From NCBI GenBank assembly GCA_964396385.1, contig CAYNFH010000022.1, positions 1-46,684 on the forward strand: DNA of 46,684 nt. Reading direction: 5' to 3'. The notes beneath the pieces were generated by a model. That model was given only the letters and a program-made list of their open reading frames with translations. It made no database searches and was not told the DNA's origin. This document shows, in pieces, positions 22,808-30,205 of the stretch. The position numbers were made by a program, and so were the translations under genes. The stretch's first letter is position 1. Each line of letters begins with the position of its first letter. Source of the DNA: CAYNFH01 sp964396385. GTDB taxonomy: Bacteria; Armatimonadota; Chthonomonadetes; Chthonomonadales; CAJBBX01.

Positions 22808-24753
22808 TCGGCTCGCCCCACCCGTCCGATCTTCACCAGGACCGTGCCGTGAGCGGGAACGGTGGCGGAAAAGACATCCTGGAACGTGCCGAGCGGCTTC
22901 TGCTGCCACAGGTCCCGTACCGGCTGGCGGCCGTGCAGCCCCAGATCCGCCCAGCGCGCCGTCATCTGCGTGGCCGCGGGTCCGCGGTTGAAAAGTGCCA
23001 CCGCCGTCGTGCCGTCCCACAGTGGGCGAGACCACACTTCCAGCATTCCCTCCTTGGCGCGACGCTCGGCTGGCTTGCCCAGCGGGTCCTGGTCCACGTC
23101 CAGCACCTCATCGTTAGTCATCAGATCCGTGGTGAAGGCATCCATCTGCGCCAGGTCGCAGCCCAGCAGGAGCGGACACGCGGTCATGCACCAGAAGCTG
23201 ATGTGCGTGATCTGCTCATTGGGTGTGAGGCGCGTAGGATGGATCTGCGGCCCCCACCCCAGCTTGCCCACCACCAGCATGTCCGGGTCGTTCCAGTGGC
23301 CGGGACCGCCGTACTGGTACCGGCCGTCCTCGCGGAACGCGTTGCCCGCCATGCTGCCCCACGTGTCCGTAATGTCGCCCGTGGTGCGCCAGCAATTGGC
23401 GCCGATCTCCGCCCCCCACTTCCAGACCTCACCCATGCCGTACTGGCAGAGGCTGTACACGATGTCCCGGCTGCAGTGGTCCAGCGCGCCACGCATCACA
23501 ATGTAGGGCTTCTGAAGCTCCTCCAGGCTGCTGCCCTTCGCGATGCCGCCGTAGGAGCACCAGTCGTGCTTGAGATAGTCAATGCCCCACCGCGCCCAGA
23601 TATCGGCATCCTGCTGCTCGTGCTGATAACTCGCGGGAAAGCCTGCGCACGTCCGCGGTCCTGGCGAGGAGTAGATGCCCAGCTTGAGTCCCTGGGAGTG
23701 GACGTAGTCCGCCAGCCCCTTCATGTCCGGGAACTTGCGGTTCGTGGTTATCTCACCGTTGGGATCCCTCTGGCCTTCCCAGGTGTCGTCAATATTCACG
23801 TACTGGAATCCGTGCGCCGCCAGTCCGCTCTTTACCATCCAGTCCGCCGCAGCCCGCACCTTGTCGGCATCCACCGCGCCCGCCCACACGTTCCAGGAGT
23901 TCCAGCCCAGCGGCGGGGTCAGTGCTAGCTTATGGGTGCCACCCACGATGGTGAGCCTCCGGCTGGCGGAGCCGTTCGCGGCCCGGACCGTGACCCGCGC
24001 CACCCACTGCCCCGGCTCACGGAGAGATCCGCTGATGATGCCCGTGCGGCTGTCCAGCGCGAGGCCGGGCGGAAGCCCGCGCGCGCTGAAGGAGAGCGGC
24101 GGCTCTCCGGTGGCGGGGATCAGGAACAGGAACGGACGGCCCGGCGTGGCGCCGGTGATACGTGGCCCGTGGATGCCGACCACCGAGTTATCCGTGTGGT
24201 GGATGGGCATGGGAGGTTCGACAGGAGAACCCACGGCCTGTGGCCGGGCGCCGGTGTAGGTGATGACGGCGTCCGCCCAGTCCGCGTGGTCGCTGTCGAT
24301 GCCGTCGCCGCCGTCTGTCACAATGAGGGTGAGCTTGCGCGCGCCCCGCAGGTCCACGTCCACGGCCTTCGGCTCCTGGCCGCCGCGCTGCACGCCGGAA
24401 TCGCTCGCGAGCTTCCCGTCGAGCCACACCTGGAAGTCCACGGATCCCGCGCCCGTTTTCTCGTCGTCGACCCCCACCGTCGCCGTGAACCGCTGCGCCC
24501 CGCCCTTCAGGTCGATGAGCATCTCGCTCCGGGCGTGCGTACCGACCCCGTGCTCGAAGGTGCGGCCGTGCAGCCGGAGCGGGTTACCTTCGACGCTGCG
24601 GCTCCGATGCGGCTCCCCCCACTCCTGGGTCATGTTGCTCAGGTCGAGCTGTTCGAGGTATACGGTCGAAGCCTGAAGTGCCGGTGTCCGAGGCGCGGCG
24701 GCCACGGGGGCGCCGAAAGCGGCTGAGATAAGCAGAGCGGTCCTGAGAATCAC
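22804..24753 (-). CDS. Secreted alpha-galactosidase, GH27 with NPCBM domain
   Basis: A 649-residue exported enzyme that releases terminal alpha-galactose from plant oligosaccharides or galactomannan. It has a Sec signal peptide (about residues 1-20), an NPCBM carbohydrate-binding domain (about 30-170; FEHGVGTHARSEM), a putative Ig-like domain (about 190-270) and a GH27 barrel starting PPLGWNSWN. The nucleophile is Asp397 in YLKHDWCSYGG and the acid/base is Asp491 in GHWNDPDMLVVG. A beta-sandwich closes the protein. The layout matches bacterial GH27 enzymes. The promoter should lie in the 24.75-24.95 kb spacer. The methylase gene overlaps its stop. Confidence 0.93.
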   Translation of the reverse strand: MILRTALLISAAFGAPVAAAPRTPALQASTVYLEQLDLSNMTQEWGEPHRSRSVEGNPLRLHGRTFEHGVGTHARSEMLIDLKGGAQRFTATVGVDDEKTGAGSVDFQVWLDGKLASDSGVQRGGQEPKAVDVDLRGARKLTLIVTDGGDGIDSDHADWADAVITYTGARPQAVGSPVEPPMPIHHTDNSVVGIHGPRITGATPGRPFLFLIPATGEPPLSFSARGLPPGLALDSRTGIISGSLREPGQWVARVTVRAANGSASRRLTIVGGTHKLALTPPLGWNSWNVWAGAVDADKVRAAADWMVKSGLAAHGFQYVNIDDTWEGQRDPNGEITTNRKFPDMKGLADYVHSQGLKLGIYSSPGPRTCAGFPASYQHEQQDADIWARWGIDYLKHDWCSYGGIAKGSSLEELQKPYIVMRGALDHCSRDIVYSLCQYGMGEVWKWGAEIGANCWRTTGDITDTWGSMAGNAFREDGRYQYGGPGHWNDPDMLVVGKLGWGPQIHPTRLTPNEQITHISFWCMTACPLLLGCDLAQMDAFTTDLMTNDEVLDVDQDPLGKPAERRAKEGMLEVWSRPLWDGTTAVALFNRGPAATQMTARWADLGLHGRQPVRDLWQQKPLGTFQDVFSATVPAHGTVLVKIGRVGRAD

Positions 24754-24911
24754 GCGTGTAGCTCCTTCGCGATAAAGTGGATGGACGGGAAGCCTCCTCT
24801 TGAGAATACCTACTTCAGCGTGACGGAATACCCTTCACGCCTGTGCCGGCGTGCACCCCAAGTCCAGAAAAAAGTTTCGCAGCACTCTTTAGCGACCGGA
24901 CGTACTCACGC

Positions 24912-24917
24912 TATAAT
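24912..24917 (+). promoter_or_regulatory. Consensus -10 box (TATAAT)
   Basis: A perfect TATAAT lies in the 496-base spacer between the divergent alpha-galactosidase and sigma-factor genes. The -35 region is poor (TTTAGC-like at about 24888). It could drive the 27-residue ORF at 24985 and the sigma factor beyond. Confidence 0.45.
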
Positions 24918-24984
24918 GGGAGAGAGGGGCCGCTTGGAGCCCCCACGCTGCGGTGGTGAGTACCTGCCGGAAAGGAGCTAGTCA

Positions 24985-25068
24985 ATGAGTGCTGTGTGGA
25001 TGACTTCCATCCAACCTTTTGCCCGCAAGGCGCCCATAAGCTTCCGCTCCGGCGGTTTCTCCGAATAG
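24985..25068 (+). CDS. Possible 27-residue small protein or leader peptide
   Basis: An ATG preceded by a near-ideal ribosome-binding site (GGAAAGGAG, about 9 bases upstream) opens a 27-codon frame starting MSAVWMTSIQPFARK and ending in TAG. It lies about 70 bases after a TATAAT box and before a GGAGGAC repeat and the sigma-factor leader. The initiation signals are better than for most genes here, but the peptide is unrecognised. It may be a leader peptide. Confidence 0.4.
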   Translation: MSAVWMTSIQPFARKAPISFRSGGFSE

Positions 25069-25097
25069 ACCACATCCAGAGGATTTCCCTCGTCGGA

Positions 25098-25170
25098 TGT
25101 GACGGAGGACGGAGGACGGGTGACTGACGGATTCCAGATCCGTCTTCTGTCCACCGTCATCGGTCCTCCT
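25098..25170. repeat. Intergenic inverted repeat, GGAGGAC-arm family
   Basis: The left arm GTGACGGAGGACGGAGGACG and the right arm CGTCATCGGTCCTCC face each other around a GACGGATTCCAGATCC centre. Relatives are at 6959-7021 and 34269-34360. Confidence 0.8.
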
Positions 25171-25181
25171 GATCGCGCGTT

Positions 25182-25240
25182 CTCCAGAGACCGTTGAGGG
25201 CCGTGGGCATGGCGCCCGCGGCCCTTTTGCGATTCTGGAG
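25182..25240 (+). promoter_or_regulatory. Nested hairpins in the sigma-factor leader
   Basis: An inner 11 bp stem GGGCCGTGGGC / GCCCGCGGCCC (25198-25224) is followed by TTTT, like a terminator. It is enclosed by an outer pair CTCCAGA / TCTGGAG whose right half contains the TGGAG likely used as ribosome-binding site for the TTG at 25250. It could attenuate transcription or mask the site. Confidence 0.5.
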
Positions 25241-25249
25241 AGCTCTACC

Positions 25250-25762
25250 TTGATTGACATAGCCTACGACCGGGCTCGCCGCGGAGACGCGGCGGCCACT
25301 ATGGACATCGTCGATGCGCTCCGGCCGCGCATCGCCCGCATGGCTTCCTACTACGCCCGCCGGTGCGGCGAGGACGCGGACGACCTGCTCCAGGAAGCCT
25401 GGCTCGGCGTGCTGGAATCGCTGCCGGAGCTGGACCTGCGCATTGGCAGGCCCGATCAGTACCTGATCCAGCGCGCCCGCTGGCGGCTGTTGGACGCGGT
25501 GAAACGTGCCCGGATCCGGCGCTGCGCACGGCTGGACGATGTGCCGGAATCGGCCGAGACGCCGGAGCTCCACGGCCGCGCTTGCGTCTTGGAGTTTGCG
25601 CGGGAGCTTCCCGCCGCCCAGCAGCGGATACTTCGCTGCCTCATGGCTGGGCTAACGTGGCGCGAGACCGGCGCGGCGCTTCAATGCACCTCGCCCAACA
25701 TCGCCTACCATGTGAAACGGATCCGGAAGCGGTATGCGGAATGGAGTGGAGTATTGGAGTAA
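25250..25762 (+). CDS. Small RNA polymerase sigma-70-family factor
   Basis: A 170-residue ECF-sized sigma factor. Region 2 is visible as ARRCGEDADDLLQEAWLGVLE and the following YLIQRARWRLLDAVKR (about residues 35-85). Region 4 has a helix-turn-helix from about residue 118: LPAAQQRILRCLMAGLTWRETG and SPNIAYHVKRIRKRYAEW. No anti-sigma factor or membrane protein is adjacent. Start is TTG 25250, with TGGAGAG 8-10 bases upstream. The final residues (WSGVLE) are translated from the left arm of a GGAGTGGAG repeat, so the native end was altered. Regulon unknown; a phage-like or sporulation role is not supported. Confidence 0.82.
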   Translation: MIDIAYDRARRGDAAATMDIVDALRPRIARMASYYARRCGEDADDLLQEAWLGVLESLPELDLRIGRPDQYLIQRARWRLLDAVKRARIRRCARLDDVPESAETPELHGRACVLEFARELPAAQQRILRCLMAGLTWRETGAALQCTSPNIAYHVKRIRKRYAEWSGVLE

Positions 25763-25824
25763 TGGGTGCCGGGTCCGGATCCAGGACATCACTCCACCAC
25801 TCCACTGCTCCATCACTCCATTTG
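25741..25824. repeat. Inverted repeat, GGAGTGGAG-arm family
   Basis: The left arm ATGGAGTGGAGTATTGGAGT overlaps the sigma-factor end. The centre contains GGTCCGGATCCAGG, and the right arm (25788-25824) has CACTCCACCACTCCAC-type units. 25825-25983 holds no clear gene. Confidence 0.85.
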
Positions 25825-25983
25825 CTGCTTAGCATCGGCCGCCACTCGCTCGATATGGAAGCGAGGCCGCGACCAGATTGCGCCTCTGGAAGGAGGTGGG
25901 TGAATTGGTCACTACCACACCCGCCCCCGGAGCAGGGCTGGCATAGCGCGCCGCACGCGCTGTGCTGAAATGCTCCAGTAGGA

Positions 25984-26054
25984 AGGTGTTCAGGTGTTCG
26001 GGTGTCCAGGTGTTTCGGATTCCGGCCCTGAACACCTGAATACCTGAACACCCT
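25984..26054. repeat. Intergenic inverted repeat, TGAACACC-arm family (longest copy)
   Basis: The left arm GGTGTTCAGGTGTTCGGGTG, the centre CGGATTCCGGCCC and the right arm with three CCTGAACACC-like units are well matched. This is the most complete copy of the family. Confidence 0.9.
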
Positions 26055-26065
26055 ATGAGGACGTT

Positions 26066-26500
26066 GTGAGCCGAACCGACGACCGAATCCGACCCGGCGA
26101 CCTGGAGGAGCTGATCCGAACGCTGGACCGCGGCGAGCCGGAGGACCAGTGCCGCGCCCTGCGCCTGCTCTGCCCCTGCCGCAACCGCGTCTACGACCGG
26201 GAGGCTTGGTTGCGCATCTTCCGCGCGCGGCACAGTAACGAGTTCGGCGTGCGCGACGCGGCGCACCACGCCATCCAGACGCTTCGGTCCCGCGCCCTGG
26301 TGGATCCGCGCACGTGGGACCTGCTGGTCACCCTGGGCAGGGAGATGGACGAAGACCTCCTCGGCGGCTGCCTGGACAGCATCGGCCAGTGGGGCCCGGC
26401 AAATCGCCCGTCCCGGCGCAAGCGGATGACCGCCTGCCGCACCGGCCGCCTCAAAGCCCTCGCCTCCCTCTCGCTCGCCAACCCCCAACGCCCGGGCTAA
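26066..26500 (+). CDS. Hypothetical protein, 144 aa, HEAT-like helices
   Basis: A cytoplasmic protein of unknown function. It has an acidic helical N-terminus (PGDLEELIRTLDRGEPEDQC), a short CPCRNRVYDRE segment and a helix pair resembling a HEAT unit (EFGVRDAAHHAIQTLRSRAL). The basic, low-complexity C-terminus may be less constrained. GTG at 26066 is the start; the ATG at 26055 opens only a four-codon frame. It lies between two repeats, on the same strand as the rpoZ-dnaJ-prmA series. Confidence 0.6.
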   Translation: MSRTDDRIRPGDLEELIRTLDRGEPEDQCRALRLLCPCRNRVYDREAWLRIFRARHSNEFGVRDAAHHAIQTLRSRALVDPRTWDLLVTLGREMDEDLLGGCLDSIGQWGPANRPSRRKRMTACRTGRLKALASLSLANPQRPG

Positions 26501-26637
26501 GGGGCTCGCGGGAGCAAGGAACCACCAGCGCCTCGCCGGGCCAGCCTTGACAGCCGAGGGGGACTGCCAGCATAATACAGCAAGTTGGCCCAGGAGGGAC
26601 GCGGCACAGCCGCGTCCCCTCTTCGTGCTTGAGGCAG

Positions 26638-26690
26638 ATTCAGGTGTTAGGTGTCGGGTGTTAGCAGGGATTTCTTCCCAACACCCCTCC
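26638..26690. repeat. Inverted repeat variant, GGTGTTAGG arms
   Basis: GGTGTTAGGTGTCGGGTGTT on the left faces CCCAACACCCC on the right around AGCAGGGATTTC. It lies upstream of rpoZ and is a divergent relative of the TGAACACC family. Confidence 0.65.
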
Positions 26691-26706
26691 AGGAGGAGAT
26701 ACTTCT

Positions 26707-27240
26707 GTGATCTATCCGTCCGCCGATAAGCTGGATTCCATGGAGAGCAAGTATGCGCTGGTGATCGTCTCCGCAAAGCGCGCCAGGCAGGTCAAGGATG
26801 GCGCGCGCCGCCTGGTGGAGACGCGCTCCGCCAATCCGCTCACCGTGGCGCTGGAAGAGGTCGCCGCTACCGCTATTATCCCGGTCCAGGTCGGCGAGCC
26901 GGAGCAGCTCCCGACTAGCGTGGCGGCCACTCCGGTCCTGACCGGCCTCGTCTCCACCTCCATTGACGACGAGGAGCCGATCCACGAGCCCACCGCCGCC
27001 GAGATCGGAGCGCTCCTTACTCCCACCGAAGAGATCGCCGCCTACGAGCCGGATGCCGAGCTCAGCGACGACGTTATGCAGAGCGAAGACGACGTGATGG
27101 AGGCCGAGATCGACGATGCCGCCGAAGAGGGGCCGTACGGCATACCCGTCCCCGGCGATGGCCTTGGAATCGTCAGTGACGACACGGCTCAGGATGCTGA
27201 AGATATGATGATGGACGACGCCGACAACGATGAGGAATAA
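26707..27240 (+). CDS. rpoZ: RNA polymerase omega subunit with long acidic C-terminal tail
   Basis: Omega promotes RNA polymerase assembly by holding the beta-prime subunit. Residues 1-60 are typical: MIYPSADKLD, SKYALVIVSAKRARQV and TRSANPLTVALEEVA. The protein is 177 residues long, against roughly 60-110 in most bacteria. The extra 110 residues are rich in Asp and Glu, with runs such as SEDDVMEAEIDDAAEE and DDADNDEE, and are probably disordered. GTG at 26707 follows an AGGAGGAG site about 9 bases upstream. It leads a same-strand group with dnaJ, prmA and rsmE, though repeats separate them. The tail could bind basic partners; that is a guess. Confidence 0.88.
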   Translation: MIYPSADKLDSMESKYALVIVSAKRARQVKDGARRLVETRSANPLTVALEEVAATAIIPVQVGEPEQLPTSVAATPVLTGLVSTSIDDEEPIHEPTAAEIGALLTPTEEIAAYEPDAELSDDVMQSEDDVMEAEIDDAAEEGPYGIPVPGDGLGIVSDDTAQDAEDMMMDDADNDEE

Positions 27241-27243
27241 GAA

Positions 27244-27306
27244 CCGGTATTCAAGTGCTCCGGACTCCGGCCCCGAACACCTGAGCACCTGAACACCTGA
27301 ATACCC
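27244..27306. repeat. Intergenic inverted repeat, TGAACACC-arm family
   Basis: The left arm GGTATTCAAGTGCTC, the centre CGGACTCCGGCCCCG and the right arm with tandem CACCTGA units (ending ATACCC) fill the gap between rpoZ and dnaJ. It starts 4 bases after the rpoZ stop. Confidence 0.87.
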
Positions 27307-27319
27307 GAAAGCCCTCCCC

Positions 27320-28450
27320 ATGGCCATGACTGAGAAGCGAGATTACTACGAGGTGCTGGAGGTCTCCCGCACGGCTACCGTCGAGGAGATCAAGCGCGCC
27401 TATAAGGTGCAGGCGCGCAAGTGGCATCCGGACGTCAACCGGGAGCCCGGCGCCGAGGATCGCTTCAAAGAGGTCAACGAAGCCTACGAGGTGCTGAGCG
27501 ACGACGACAAGCGACGCATCTATGACCGGTACGGCCACGCCGGGCTCAATGGCCCCGGCTCCGCGGGCCCCAGCTATGGAGCCGCAGGTATGGGCGGCCT
27601 TGGCGACATCTTCGACATCTTCTTTGGCGCGGGAGGCGGGCGCAGCGCGGCCAGCGGCAACATGGCCGAGCGTGGTGATGACCTGCGGCAGGACATCGAG
27701 ATCACGCTGGAAGAGGCGGCTACCGGTGTGGAGAAGACCATCACCTTCAGCCGCCGCGAGAGCTGCGACATTTGCCACGGTTCCGGCGCCCGGCCCGGTA
27801 CCAAGGTAGAGTCGTGCCCCACCTGCCGCGGCCTGGGTTACGTGCGCCACACGCAGAACACGCTGCTTGGCACCTTCCAGACTTCCGCGACCTGTCCCCG
27901 CTGCCGTGGTGAGGGGCGCGCGGTGACGAGTCCCTGCACCCAGTGCGGGGGCAGCGGCCGGATGCGCAAGACGCGGGAGCGCACCATCAACATCCCGGCA
28001 GGCGTGGACAGCGGCTCGCGCATGCGCCTGGTCGGCGAAGGCGATGCCGGCCAGCGCGGCGGAGACCCGGGCGACCTCTACGTGGTCCTCTATGTCAAGC
28101 CGCACGAAGTCTTCGAGCGGCGCAATAACGACCTGTACTGCGAGGTGCCCATCAGCTTCGTTCGCGCCGCGCTCGGCGGCAAGATCACGGTGCCCACTAT
28201 CGGCGGCGAAGAGGAGATCAACGTCCCGGAGGGTACGCAGACCGGCGCCTCTTTCCGCCTCAAGGACAAGGGTATCCCGGACCTGAATGGCCGCGGTAGG
28301 GGCGACGAGTACGTCATTGTCCGCGTCCAGGTGCCCAACAAACTGTCTAACGAGCAGAAGCAGATCCTCCGCCAGTTCGCCGGCACCATGGGCGAGGCCC
28401 CGGACAGCCCGGCCGAAAAGAGCTTCCTCAGCCGCTTATTTGGCGGATAG
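27320..28450 (+). CDS. dnaJ: Chaperone protein DnaJ (type I)
   Basis: A co-chaperone that delivers clients to DnaK and stimulates its ATPase. The J domain (about residues 7-72) contains the HPD motif at 36-38. A G/F-rich segment has GLGDIFDIFFG. Four zinc motifs (CDICHGSG, CPTCRGLG, CPRCRGEG, CTQCGGSG) span about 150-210, and the substrate-binding C-terminal domains follow. The 376-residue length is standard for full DnaJ. There is no dnaK, grpE or hrcA next to it, so it lies away from the usual dnaK operon. ATG 27320 is the first start; the second ATG, two codons later, is also possible. Confidence 0.97.
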   Translation: MAMTEKRDYYEVLEVSRTATVEEIKRAYKVQARKWHPDVNREPGAEDRFKEVNEAYEVLSDDDKRRIYDRYGHAGLNGPGSAGPSYGAAGMGGLGDIFDIFFGAGGGRSAASGNMAERGDDLRQDIEITLEEAATGVEKTITFSRRESCDICHGSGARPGTKVESCPTCRGLGYVRHTQNTLLGTFQTSATCPRCRGEGRAVTSPCTQCGGSGRMRKTRERTINIPAGVDSGSRMRLVGEGDAGQRGGDPGDLYVVLYVKPHEVFERRNNDLYCEVPISFVRAALGGKITVPTIGGEEEINVPEGTQTGASFRLKDKGIPDLNGRGRGDEYVIVRVQVPNKLSNEQKQILRQFAGTMGEAPDSPAEKSFLSRLFGG

Positions 28451-28454
28451 GTGA

Positions 28455-28583
28455 TGGCCAGATTCCGGCTGCTCCCCCAGTATTGGGGGAGGGTACCCAG
28501 CCCTGCCGGGGTGCCCACGCCCGCCACCGGTCCGAGGGCTGGGAGGGGGCTCTCACGGTCTCTCACCTCTCACCTCTCACCTA
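28455..28583. repeat. Composite repeat: CTCCCCCAG palindrome core with TCTCACC tandem arm
   Basis: It contains GCCAGATTCCGGCT, then CTCCCCCAGTATTGGGGGAG and CACCGGTCCGAGGGCTGGGA, and ends in TCTCACC tandem units 3 bases before the prmA ATG. The CACCGGTCCGAG...CTGGGAGGGG core is shared with the repeat at 45067-45200, although the arms differ. Confidence 0.8.
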
Positions 28584-28586
28584 TCG

Positions 28587-29480
28587 ATGCATTGGCTTGA
28601 GCTCTCCCTACGGACGCCTGCCGAATCCGCGGAAGCCGTAACCGCCGCCCTGCTGGATGCCGGCTGCCAGGGCGTCGCGGAAACCGGTGGTCCGGAGCGC
28701 ACCATTGTCGGCTATCTCCCGGAAGTCGAGGACCTCGATGGCCGCCTCCAGGAGCTGGAGCGTCGGCTCCAATCCCTCCCACAGTTTGGACTTCCCGCGC
28801 CCTCCGCACTGGCCCGACGCCCCGTGGATGAGCGCGACTGGGCCAACGAGTGGAAGAAGCACTTCAAGCCTCTGGAGATAGGCCGCCGCCTCGTCATCAA
28901 GCCCACCTGGGAGCCCTATCCGCCCTCCTCGCGCCTGAATCTGGGCGAGCCATCGCACGGCGTGGAGCGTGTGGTCGTGGAGCTGGACCCGGGGATGGCG
29001 TTTGGTACCGGGGGCCACCAGACCACGCGGCTCTGCCTCGAGCTGTTGGAGGAGTACGTTCAGCCGGGAGATGTCGTAGCGGATATCGGTACCGGGTCGG
29101 GGATTCTGGCCCTGGCGGCAGCAAGGCTTGGCGCAGCGAGTGTGCTCGCGACGGACATCGACAGCCTGCCGCGCAAGATTGCGAGGGAGAACATCGGCCG
29201 CAATGGGCTGGAACAGGTCATCACCGTCCACGAGATGGAGCCGTTCGACCGGGCCGCATGGGAGTGCGACCTGGTCGTGGCGAACATCATCGCGGACACC
29301 ATTATCGAGCTCACCCCATCTATCTGCGGCAGACTGAGGCAGGGAGGAGTCTTCCTCTCTTCCGGTATCGTGGAGGAGCGACTCCCGGACGTGCTCTCCG
29401 CCCTCTCGCCCGCCGGGTTCGAAATGGTGGAGGTACGTTCCGCCGATATCTGGCGCGCCGTCGTGGCGCGCAGACCCTAG
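28587..29480 (+). CDS. prmA: Ribosomal protein L11 methyltransferase
   Basis: PrmA trimethylates lysines and the N-terminus of ribosomal protein L11 with S-adenosylmethionine. The 297-residue protein has the small N-terminal L11-recognition domain and then DWANEWKKHFKPLEIGRRLVIKP, diagnostic of PrmA. Further motifs are LDPGMAFGTGGHQTTRLCL, motif I DIGTGSGILALAA near residue 164, and DLVVANIIADTI. The ATG abuts a TCTCACC repeat. The stop overlaps the rsmE start by one base (TAGTG). The dnaJ-prmA-rsmE order is common in Gram-positive and related bacteria, which supports both calls. Confidence 0.95.
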   Translation: MHWLELSLRTPAESAEAVTAALLDAGCQGVAETGGPERTIVGYLPEVEDLDGRLQELERRLQSLPQFGLPAPSALARRPVDERDWANEWKKHFKPLEIGRRLVIKPTWEPYPPSSRLNLGEPSHGVERVVVELDPGMAFGTGGHQTTRLCLELLEEYVQPGDVVADIGTGSGILALAAARLGAASVLATDIDSLPRKIARENIGRNGLEQVITVHEMEPFDRAAWECDLVVANIIADTIIELTPSICGRLRQGGVFLSSGIVEERLPDVLSALSPAGFEMVEVRSADIWRAVVARRP

Positions 29481-30205
29481 TGCGCTACCTCTTTATTCCG
29501 GGCGCGGACCTGCGGCAGCCCTGCGTAACCATTGGTGGGCCGGACTATCACCATCTCGTGCACGTGCTCCGCGTCCGGCCGGGCGAGATCCTCACACTGC
29601 TGGACAATGCGGGGTCAGCGGCGGCCGGCGAGGTGGACGAAATTCGGAAGCGAGACCTCACGGTCCGCGTACTCGCCCAGGTGAGCCCGCCTGCGGCGGC
29701 GGCGGTCCACGTCACAGTCGCGCAGGCGCTGGGGAAGGGAGACCGCTTCGAGCAGGCGCTCCAGCACGCCACCGAGGTCGGGGCGTCCGCCTTTATCCCC
29801 CTGCTCACGGAACGCACCGTAGTTCGTGTCGACGGCCGTGACCATGCCGCGAAGCTGGCGCGCTGGGCCCAGGTAGTCAAGGGCGCGGCCGAGCAGTCCG
29901 GCCGGGACCATATCCCGGAAGTTGAGCCTATCCGCACGCTCCCGGACCTTTGCGGCAACCTGAATCCGTACGATTCCGTGTTGTTGCTGCACCCCGAGGG
30001 GGACCGGATCAACCAGGGCTTTTCCGGTCCATCCAGAGAGCGAGTGCTGCTCCTGATAGGGCCGGAGGGTGGATTCTCGCCGCCCGAGGTGGATCTGGCT
30101 CGCACGGCGGGCGCAGTGGTGACGCGGGTCAGCGACTATACGCTGCGCACAGAGACCGCGGCGGTAGTCGCCCTCGCGCAGATTCTTCACGAGGCAAGTA
30201 GATGA
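29480..30205 (+). CDS. rsmE: 16S rRNA (uracil1498-N3)-methyltransferase
   Basis: RsmE methylates U1498 of 16S rRNA in the assembled small subunit. The 241-residue protein has the PUA-like N-terminal domain (HHLVHVLRVRPGE) and the SPOUT trefoil-knot domain with VTVAQALGKGDRFE, EVGASAFIPLLTERTV and the SAM-binding knot LIGPEGGFSPPEVDLA near residue 192. The open frame extends far upstream, over prmA, but GTG 29480 overlaps the prmA stop and gives the normal length. Its TGA overlaps the next ATG by four bases, so prmA, rsmE and the M16 pair are translationally coupled. Confidence 0.94.
   Translation: MRYLFIPGADLRQPCVTIGGPDYHHLVHVLRVRPGEILTLLDNAGSAAAGEVDEIRKRDLTVRVLAQVSPPAAAAVHVTVAQALGKGDRFEQALQHATEVGASAFIPLLTERTVVRVDGRDHAAKLARWAQVVKGAAEQSGRDHIPEVEPIRTLPDLCGNLNPYDSVLLLHPEGDRINQGFSGPSRERVLLLIGPEGGFSPPEVDLARTAGAVVTRVSDYTLRTETAAVVALAQILHEASR

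Noticed and set aside
22849..23928. Long plus-strand open frame opposite the alpha-galactosidase
   Set aside because: It is an antisense shadow; the minus strand carries clear GH27 catalytic motifs and the plus translation has no domain character.
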